Below the pieces are notes generated by a model. It saw only the letters and a list, made by a program, of their open reading frames with translations. It did no database searches and was not told where the DNA came from. The position numbers were made by a program, and so were the translations under genes. A DNA stretch of 64,000 nucleotides from Acanthosepion pharaonis. Taxonomy: Eukaryota; Mollusca; Cephalopoda; Sepiida; Sepiidae. The DNA is taken from assembly GCA_903632075.3 (NCBI GenBank), contig CAHIKZ030000805.1, positions 609,501 to 673,500 of the forward strand. Direction: 5' to 3'. Below are positions 55,912 through 64,000 of the stretch, one piece after another; the first letter of the stretch is position 1, and each line of letters begins with the position of its first letter.

Positions 55912-56475
55912 TTATACAGTCGAGCTAACTCGGACATTCATACTCCAACCACTACGGTCCTGCATCAAGGTCAGAAGGTCATTAGAGTGGCATTCTGTGT
56001 CATAACATAGCTGGTCAATATAGCTGATTGCTGAGTGACCAACGCGTCTTGCGCCATGGCTGAGTGTCCAGAGCAGTATATCAATCGCAAGTTCTTGTTT
56101 TGCTCACCAGCAGTGTCCTGCAAAGCGCATTTTGCGTACGTGTAAGATTGTAGAAATATCAGTGATGGGACCATAGAGCTGTGATTTAGTTGAATGTTGT
56201 CCCCAAGAGATGTTAAATATATAAGAGATGTTAAGTATAGCTCACAGCATCCGAATGTAAGTTCTATCAAGGTTAGACTCTAGGGTTTTAGTTAATGCCA
56301 ATGGCACAATACATTGACACCACCTCTACAGTGACTCGAAAGAATCACTGTTTGAGTTTGTCTGGTACATCAGATTTCCAGATTACATCCATTTTATTTA
56401 AGGTGGCACAGGGTTTAGCTATGTGAAGTTTCATATCCTTTTCAATAGACGCCCTGCCAACACCTCATAAATAAT
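55912..56475 (-). pseudogene. Non-LTR reverse transcriptase C-terminal region, third lineage
   Basis: The minus strand reads, with frameshifts: TLNKMDVIWKSDVPDKLKQ, KTLESNLDRTYIRML, SWGQHSTKSQLYGPITDIST, RKMRFAGHCW, AKQELAIDILLWTLSHGARR, SYIDQLCYDTECHSNDLLTL and MQDRSGWSMNVRV. The 'RMRFAGHCWR-x-K-x-E-L-x-S-D-x-LLW' string is a well-known animal LINE end. Two stops lie in frame. Confidence 0.85.
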
Positions 56476-57170
56476 GATCGCGAGTAAAGTAGGAAAGACA
56501 AATCAGAGACACTGTTTGGTTTCAGTGAGAAAAAGAAAGAAAATGGCGTTTAATGCCTGATTTAATGATATGAAAAAGCCGTTCAGTTTTAAATCTTTTC
56601 ATTTGTACCCTCTTACTTCTTTAAGTAATGACCTGTTTCATACTTATGATTGTTATTGCAATAATTAGTTACGGTCATTAAGCTCAAGCATTTAACGATG
56701 CAATTGGGGAATTTCTACAGAGAATTTGTCGTGGAACTCGCAATGGGCTTATTTATTCATTAAGTATTCTAACACATCAGAAAATTCAATTAGGAATACC
56801 GTGAAATTTGCACGGATAGTACTAGTTTAAATAGTTTTTGATATCGCATTTGTCACATTTACTGAGCTTATTGTCTAGGCTTTTTATATATACAATTAGC
56901 ATAATGATTAACAATTATTAACTGGGTGTAAGAAAGAATTTGGCCCTTTAAAATTACAAAATTATTCAAAGAAAGCTAACACTATACAAATAAAAAATAA
57001 AAGCAATATATTAGCAGCCTGATCTCCCTTAATTACAAATGAGATATTCCGTTGTTACACGTTTTCATTTAGTGGCGTCGGTTATATTTTCTTGTTACTT
57101 TAAGAACCGAATATTTCATTACTTTATACTTTGCGGAGAGATTATGCTACCTTACATATGAATTTATAAA
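56476..57170. other. No gene recognised
   Basis: AT-rich, featureless. Confidence 0.4.
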
Positions 57171-58520
57171 GATGTATATACATATATATATATATATATA
57201 AGATATATTCATATATATATATATAATATACATAAAGATATATATATACACATATACATAATATACATATACACAATATACATATACACATATACATAAT
57301 ATACATATACACATATACACAATATACATAATATACATATACATAATATACATATACATAATATACATATATACATATATACATAACATATATACATATA
57401 TAAAATATACATATCTACATAACATATCTACATAACATATATACATATACATAATATACATATACACATAACATATATATAATATACATATACACATAAC
57501 ATATATATAATATACACATAACATATATACATATATATATACACATAACATATATATATATATATATATACATAACATATATACATATACGCATAATATA
57601 TATACAAAATATACATATACACATAACATATATATAATATACTTATACACATAATATATATACATATATACATGATATACACATAACATATATACATATA
57701 TACATGATATACACATATATATACATATATACATGATATACACATAACATATATACATGATATACATGATATACACATAACATATATACATGATATACAT
57801 GATATACACATAACATATATACATGATATACATGATATACACACATAACATATATACATGATATACACATAACATATATACATGATATACATGATATATA
57901 TATACAACATATATACATGATATACACATAACATATATACATGATATACATGATATATATAACATATATACATGATATACACATAACATATATACATGAT
58001 ATACATGATATACATATATACATATATACATGATATACACATAACATATATACATATATACATGATATACACATAATATATACATATATACACAACATAT
58101 ATACATATATACATGATATACATAACATATATATATATATACATGATATACACATAACATATATACATATATACATGATATACATATAACATATATACAT
58201 ATATACATGATATACACATACAATATATATATATATATATACATGATATACACATAACATATATATATATACATGATATACACATAACGTATATACATAT
58301 ATACATAATATACATATACATAACGTATACATATACATAATATACACATAACGTATACATATATATAATATACATAACGTATACATATATATAATATACA
58401 CATAACGTATACATATATATAATATACACATAACGTATACATATATATAATATACACATAACGTATACATATATATAATATACACATAATATATACATAT
58501 ATATAATAATATACATATAC

Positions 58521-58551
<31 letters not shown>

Positions 58552-58888
58552 ACATATATATATATATATAATATACATATATACATATATACATATAACA
58601 TATACATATACACATAACATATACATATATATAATATACATATACATATAACATATACATATATATAATATACATATACACATAATATATACATATATAT
58701 AATATACATATACACATAACATATACATATATATAATATACATATACACATAACATATACATATATATAATATATATATATACACATAACATATACATAT
58801 ATATAATATACATATACACATAACATATACATATATATAATATACATATACACATAACATATATACATATAATGTATATATACATATA
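57171..58888. repeat. 1.7-kb TA/CA-based satellite
   Basis: Built almost only of TA, CA and AC steps. Sub-blocks have different periods: CATGATATAC-centred units (57660-58300), a 28-bp unit AATATACACATAACGTATAC... (58310-58490), and a 34-bp unit AATATACATATACACATAAC... (58590-58860). The minus strand stays open for up to 573 codons because the code over TATACA steps gives Tyr, Ile, Met, Cys and Val; this is not a protein. Confidence 0.95.
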
Positions 58889-59088
58889 AATAAGTTTTTT
58901 TATGGTAAAAAAATTAACGATAGCTAGGAATAAGCAAAATTTATATGGCATTTTAAAAAATCTAAAAAAGAACAACCGGTTTCGTCCCAGCCTTTTCAAG
59001 TTTATTTTTCTGAGATATAAAAAATATATAGGCGTGTAAATGATAGTAATATAACGAATGGAAGGAAAAAATGAATTTCAAGAAAACT

Positions 59089-59330
59089 AGAGTCCCATGA
59101 CATTCAGACCCAGTAAGCATTCCCTCTGTTTACAAAGGGAAGGCCCGCGGGATACGATATACAAGGACTCTACAAGCTTGAGGTGATATGAGGAATGGGA
59201 CCTAGATAAAATCGAAAAACGGTCATCACTAAAATCAAATACACAATTCCTGCTATTTATTACTGCTCTGCAATAAGCAGAGCCAGAAGTATTGGTTAGT
59301 TGGCTTTTCCTGGCATCCGAATAATACATT
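59089..59330 (-). pseudogene. Retroelement tail, probably Penelope-like
   Basis: An 80-codon minus frame reads HLKLVESLYIVSRGPSLCKQ then RECLLGLNV. This resembles the C-terminal 'L-x-V-x-E-(A/S)-L-x-I-...-P-S-L-C-x-Q' segment that follows GIY-YIG domains in Penelope-like ORFs. The nuclease itself is not visible. Confidence 0.5.
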
Positions 59331-59388
59331 TTATATATATTTGTATATTAAAGTAAATGCCATGATTACTCAGGACGTAGGACAGCTT

Positions 59389-59545
59389 CCTTTTCTTTAT
59401 TATCTGTGAATTACCATACATTCCTAGGAAAGATAATGAAGTTGTTTCTACTTCCAATCTCCACGGATGGTAATTCAGAGTTTTCCTCCTCTTAGAATTT
59501 GGTACACAAGCCCAGTCTACCCTGCTATTTAGACCATAGCTGACA
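59389..59545 (-). mobile_element. tRNA-derived SINE 3' part, minus strand
   Basis: GTCTACCCTGCTATTTAGAC and CATAGCTGA, preceded by a decayed 3' module (CTCCACGGATGGTAATTCAG). The tRNA head is missing; (TA)n follows. Confidence 0.6.
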
Positions 59546-59547
59546 TT

Positions 59548-59554
<7 letters not shown>

Positions 59555-59615
<61 letters not shown>

Positions 59616-59631
59616 CCGTGTGTGCGCGCGC
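59555..59631. repeat. (TA)n(GT)n(GC)n compound microsatellite
   Basis: TA run 59557-59594, GT run to 59615, then a short GC-alternating stretch. Confidence 0.95.
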
Positions 59632-60134
59632 GCTAAAGTCTTGATCAGAATCCGATGGAATGCTAAATATGTAAAATTATTTGTTGCACTTATCTTGGCA
59701 TGTTTTCGTCGAAAAAAATAATTTTATTTAAACAAAATCTACATTCGCGAGTCAAAACGTGATTCAAGTTAAGCCTATGAACGCTTGATGTTTTATTTCC
59801 CCTTTATCGTTCTAAAAATTTGATTCAACGCAATTTCATTTTTATTTATTAATATATTAATTTATTTTCATTTTTTTTTTTTATGAATCCTGCATTGTTT
59901 CAATATAAATAAACGGAGTATCTACTCAAATGCAAATATAGATAAAAAAATCTGTCGGATTAATAAATAAAAAAAATCTAAAGAATGGGATGAATTATAT
60001 ATCTATATATTTCTTATATTTAAAATTTGAAAACTTAACGATATTGAAATTAAATTTTTTAATTAATAAAAATTAATTCTTCACATTTGCCTTGATAAAG
60101 TTTGTCAGGAAACGAAACGCGTTGATAAAGAAAC

Positions 60135-60138
<4 letters not shown>
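59632..60138. other. No gene recognised
   Basis: AT-rich. It ends with GTCAGGAAACGAAACGCGTT at about 60105, next to the following (TA)n array. Confidence 0.4.

Positions 60139-60186
<48 letters not shown>
60139..60186. repeat. (TA)n microsatellite
   Basis: TA run followed by a G-run (GGGGGGC). Confidence 0.95.
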
Positions 60187-60189
<3 letters not shown>

Positions 60190-61614
60190 GGGGCATGGAT
60201 TTTATTCATAATATTATTGCATAACACTAGTGAAAACTAATATGATGTAAAAAGAACGTTAAAAAATGGTTAATATCTCCAGTTCGTTTATAAATTACAT
60301 GTAAAAACAAAGAAAAGCCATTCTAATTGCTACAACTTCCTCTACGAATCTCAGTTTTCTTTTACTTCATGTCTTTATTATATTTGATTCGAAATAAACT
60401 GACGATTTGAAGGTTTCTATCCTAAACAGATTCTCTTTTTCTTTCATTTCCTTCTCAACCCAGTTTTCTTTTTCCTTCGAATTCCTATCTTCCACTTATA
60501 TCGCTGTTTTCTCTTTTGGGGATTTCTTGTTTGCCAAATACATTCTTCCAATTCATTGTGTTTTATAACGATCTACTTATATGATGATCCGTGAAACTTA
60601 CTTTTATACACAGACCTATTGATATCGTAGCTTAAAAATAATCTTGACAACTTCAAAGTAAATATGTATATATTAATTCGTTTTTACTTACTGACTTAAC
60701 CCGCGTTGTGCACAACGCTTTTCTAAACATCCTAAAACATGTCGACTGAATTGTGACACGGTATCTTCTTCCGCGACGAACCATTAATGGCGCGAACTGA
60801 ATTACATTGTGAATGAAGCTATCAGCATTCAGTGGGAAAACGTTCTTCATGAGAAATGTGCAGTTCCTTTCATTGAATTGAGGAAAACTATCTTGACCTA
60901 CGCCTTTCAGTGACAGTAGATAAAACTCTACAAGAAACTTTTGATAAATCTTCAAAATATATTTAAAATAATCAGTATTTAGCCCCAGACTTCAATGAAT
61001 TGATTTTAACCCCATAGCTCGATTATTAAAATTGGAGTGGAGCTGGAAAAACACAGATACATTCAAAAATTATTTTGTGAAATTATAAAAAAATAAATAA
61101 AAAAGACTAATTCTCTTTTTTTTTTTTCAACAAATTTGCAAATAGATCATCAGTCATTATTTGTAATTGTCACATTTATCGTATTACTAATGTTAAGCAT
61201 GACGTCCCCCTTATTGAGATTCGCGCATTGACTTCATTTTATCTTCCACCCATTACATTCCTGTAGTGTTTTTAAAACATAAAGCTACATACTGAAATCC
61301 CTTCGAGTAACCGTTGCTGTCAAATTACCTGTTGCTTTGAAAGCAGATTCTGGCTAAGATGTCAATGTTTGGAGCTCGCAGTACAGTTTAAAATCTAATA
61401 AGTGGCTACTCGTTCTTTTTATTTGCTTTCTCACATTTTCAGTACAACTGATATGAGGAATTCATTTTTTTTATCATCAAATAAAGATGATTTGAAAAAA
61501 AATATTCAGGTTAAATCCTGTTGAAATTAATCTCAAGGTGTTTTAAATGAGGACGGAAATTGTGACACCGAAATCCGAAGGCGCGTCGGGATAGTGAAAG
61601 ATGCAAATAACCCA
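60187..61614. other. No gene recognised
   Basis: A 100-codon minus ORF at 60653-60955 has no recognisable domain. Its DNA is slightly GC-richer near 60700-60920. Confidence 0.35.
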
Positions 61615-61930
61615 CCTAACGAGTTTGTGTAAATGGTTGACAGAACAGGGACTAATAGAGAGAGCAAAAAGAAAAACGTTACTAGGAGCTACAAAAGACA
61701 GGAAGTTGTGGAGAACCATAATCACCCACATCCTGAAGGGAGACAGCACATAGAAAATATATTTTAGAGACCTCTGGAGAAGCGGCATGCTATTGAGAAT
61801 GTCATTCTTTTCTTCTATGTGCCATGTTCCTTCAGGACGTGAGCGATCATGGCTCTCCACAACTTCCGATCCGTTGTAGGTCTTAGTAAGGTTTGTCTTT
61901 TCATCATCATTCGTAGTCCCTGTTCTGCCA
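61615..61930. pseudogene. Two LINE C-termini ('WRAM' family) in inverted arrangement
   Basis: The plus-strand copy (about 61620-61752) includes CAGGAAGTTGTGGAGAACCA and ends at TAG 61750. The minus-strand copy (about 61813-61930) reads RKLWRAMIAHVLKEHGT then a stop. They are diverged copies of one ORF end, facing each other with about 60 bp between. The set matches 23750-23832 and 25130-25220. Confidence 0.7.
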
Positions 61931-62394
61931 TCCATTTACACAAAATCTTTAGATTTTGTTAATCGCCCGCTATCCTGACGGTAATCCTGGTTATGACGAT
62001 AAACTACATCCAGCAACAAGTTCTCTCTGATCGGGAGATTAGATGTTTTGAGGAGTGCGGAACTACCTATTAATTGCTGGTGTTTCCAGGTCCACTCTGA
62101 TCTGGAGTGGTAGCACTTGTTAGGGTCCCAGTTAAGGGTAAATTATGAAGCACCAAACAAAAGCAAAACACTATGAAAGTATAAAAATACATTTTTATAG
62201 TAAAAATACCATACATTTTATATAAAAAAAAATGACAAATACATATTAATAATAAAATTACCAACAATATATTTTAAAGCAAAACGACTAACTGCAGTTG
62301 AAGGCATACAATTGCGTTCAAAATATATTTAGATGAAGCCATAAAATTGTGTTTAAAATATTTAGATTTCGGCATTAAATAACCAATAGAGATG
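61931..62394. other. No gene recognised
   Basis: 62085-62140 carries GGTCCACTCTGATCTGGAGTGG, a small hairpin; nothing else. Confidence 0.35.
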
Positions 62395-62700
62395 TTGATA
62401 TGCTGTTAAACAAAATTGACCAACCTTTCAAACCTCTCCTGATTGTGTGCCGTATAAATGTCAGCTGTCTCTTTCTGATTCTAAGGATAAGCGTCCTTTT
62501 TGTTTCCATTTTCCTATATACTCACATATTCATTCTCAGCATCCTTCTGTCAAACTACATTTCTGTTGCTTCATGTCTCTTCTTCGTCTGTGAGAAAATC
62601 TTCCAGCATTCACTGCCATACAGGAGGACTGATATGACATAGTTTAGCACATTTTTCTTTCTAATTAAATGTGCCTGTTTCTTAACACTGATTTTGGAAG
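62395..62700 (-). pseudogene. Non-LTR reverse transcriptase fragment, fourth lineage
   Basis: The minus strand reads NYVISVLLYGSECWKIFSQT then KKRHEATEM, a stop, FDRRMLRMNM, and after a frameshift RKMETKRTLILRIRKRQLTF. The 'VLLYGSE-x-W' and 'RRMLR' strings are standard in the thumb region of animal LINE reverse transcriptases. Confidence 0.8.
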
Positions 62701-63257
62701 AATAATAAGTAGTAGTAGTGGCAGTCGCCGGGGCTCAGTGGAGTTGAGTGAGTCAGTCGATGTCGGACATTAAAGTATCAACCACCACAACTAGATTGCT
62801 GCGTCATTAACTATTATTTCAAGTTCCTAACGTTTTGTACGTCGAACCTTTTTAGGACCGACTCAGTGAAATACAAGCCTCCACTGTGAAAACTACTCTA
62901 CAACACTAGGTTTGAATAGTAGAGTAGAATGGATTTTGTAGCCTTCGGTGACAGCGAGTCTCGGAAAAGGAAATGCCATTAGGCTGCGTCAAGCTAACTT
63001 GCTATATACACTCACTGCTGTTGGTGAGGCCCCAATAACCCTAATGAGTTACACGGCGTGTGATGTGCCGTTACGGCAATGCATGTATATGTGCAATGTA
63101 TATGTAGGCGCGTGGATGAGTGATGAGGACGTTCTATTTTTGACCATGAGACACGGATTTGAATCTCGGCATGGTCAATTTGTCAGGAAGGTGACTTTTT
63201 TTGATAATATTGGTGTGGAGAGGCGATCTCAGGCATCGTTGGAAAGTGCCCCCCCTA
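62701..63257 (+). other. Uncharacterised DNA with a tRNA-like box
   Basis: ACACGGATTTGAATCTCGGC at about 63152 resembles a SINE B box with T stem. The 106-codon ORF at 62948-63268 spans it and has no domain. An unclassified SINE is possible. Confidence 0.35.
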
Positions 63258-63292
63258 TATATATATAAGAGAGAGAGAGAGAGAGAGAGAGA
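63250..63292. repeat. (TA)n(GA)n microsatellite
   Basis: A short TA run followed by a GA run. Confidence 0.95.
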
Positions 63293-63444
63293 AACTCCTT
63301 TGTGGAGTATAGACCCGCAGCCTCGTCACGGATGGCATTTCTATTGTGGTTTCTGTAGCATATACGTTTTTACTTACAACAGTTGCCAAACTGACATCCA
63401 ACCGATTCGGAATTCGGAGTTTTATTACTCCTAGACTATATATG

Positions 63445-63640
63445 TGGTTAGAGACCCCATTCAAGCCGTTCATCCCTGCTATTAAACTCGGAGTCGTGGG
63501 TGAGAAGTAACGGATTCATCATACCTATCCAGATATATTTGTATGAAAGTGAACGCAACGTCTTCGGCTTGAATTCGAACTCGACACGCCAATCTCACGT
63601 TCTATGCCAATAGCAAGCTACACGATCGGCACACATCGTA
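63445..63640 (-). mobile_element. tRNA-derived SINE, minus strand, diverged
   Basis: GAATTCGAACTCGACACGCC (reverse B box), CTATGCCAATAGCAAGCTAC (head), and CATCCCTGCTATTAAACTCG (body) in the order expected for the minus strand. Confidence 0.68.
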
Positions 63641-63784
63641 GTAAATATTTACAAATAGAAAAAAGTATTCAAAATCGATCTCTGAACATATAAGCATCAA
63701 ATTTTATTTTGAATTTCATAAATCCGCGGGGAAGAGGAATTTAAGTACAACTTGGAATGGATTGTCTGCGATAAAGGTTGAGAA

Positions 63785-64000
63785 CTGACGGGTTCAAGGA
63801 GAGTCAAAGAGAAAGGGAGAAAAAAGAGAAAGAGACAGAGAGAGGATTAAAAGAAAGAAAGAAAGAAAGAAAGAGAAACGACAAGGAGGAAGGTAAAGAG
63901 AGAAAGGCAGAGAGCAAAAGAGAAAAAAAGAGGAGGGGGAAGAGAGAAAGAGAAAGAAAATACAGACAGTAAAAGAGAGAGAGAAAATACAGACAGTAAA
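63785..64000. repeat. GA-rich purine tract reaching the window edge
   Basis: Almost only A and G with (GAAA)n at about 63852-63872. A Lys/Arg/Glu-rich ORF over it is compositional. The final ACAGACAGTAAAAGAGAGAG units begin to repeat at 63960. Confidence 0.93.

Noticed and set aside
57147..58999. Minus-strand ORFs of 405, 523 and 573 codons (Tyr/Ile/Cys/Val/Met only)
   Set aside because: They are translations of the TA/CA satellite. Composition is limited to what TATACA-type steps encode, and several frames are open at once.
63778..63972. 64-codon Lys/Arg/Glu-rich ORF
   Set aside because: Produced by a GA-rich purine tract.

Overview
The window looks like AT-rich genomic DNA of a cephalopod, most likely an octopus. 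Three things point there: tRNA-derived and 5S rRNA-derived SINEs in many copies, a large set of decayed non-LTR retrotransposon fragments, and one conserved metazoan gene with long surrounding non-coding DNA. I see no prokaryotic features, CRISPR array, rRNA operon, intact tRNA gene or viral genome.

The only well-supported host gene is at the left end. A single large coding exon (about 1560-5559, + strand) encodes most of a ZNF608/ZNF609 (Drosophila scribbler/brakeless) family nuclear regulator and ends at a stop followed by an A-rich 3' UTR. Its upstream exons lie outside the window. A second, weaker host candidate is a small GC-rich terminal exon at 40939-41056, with a good splice acceptor and 38 codons of unknown identity.

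The other ~57 kb is intergenic or intronic DNA built from mobile elements. (1) Composite 5S-tRNA SINEs (7.5, 7.9, 13.2, 15.3, 22.9, 32.3 and 48.4 kb) and at least two tRNA-only SINE types. (2) Decayed non-LTR retrotransposons of several lineages, including a group with one long copy at 27.5-29.2 kb and several 3' pieces. (3) A Penelope-like element with remnants of reverse transcriptase and GIY-YIG nuclease (8.6-10.0 kb). (4) Small TIR DNA elements: two pogo/Tigger-like types, a Tc1-like relic, a mariner-type MITE with intact TA duplications nested in a long-TIR element, a GGTACC-ended MITE and a family with 'accgtatatactcg' ends. (5) An unusual element with a tRNA-like promoter between 63-bp perfect inverted repeats (21374-21739), plus relatives. 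(6) Tandem arrays: a 40-bp minisatellite (25.7-26.4 kb) set in longer related repeats, and a 1.7-kb TA/CA satellite (57.2-58.9 kb) that produces spurious ORFs of up to 573 codons.

No genes here form an operon or pathway. The most unusual signals are the tRNA-promoter/inverted-repeat element, a recurrent CTGAAGA...GAAAC hairpin resembling but not matching a hammerhead core, the two-size-class minisatellite, and the isolated candidate exon. All family assignments come from reading the sequence and from memory of protein families; no search was run.
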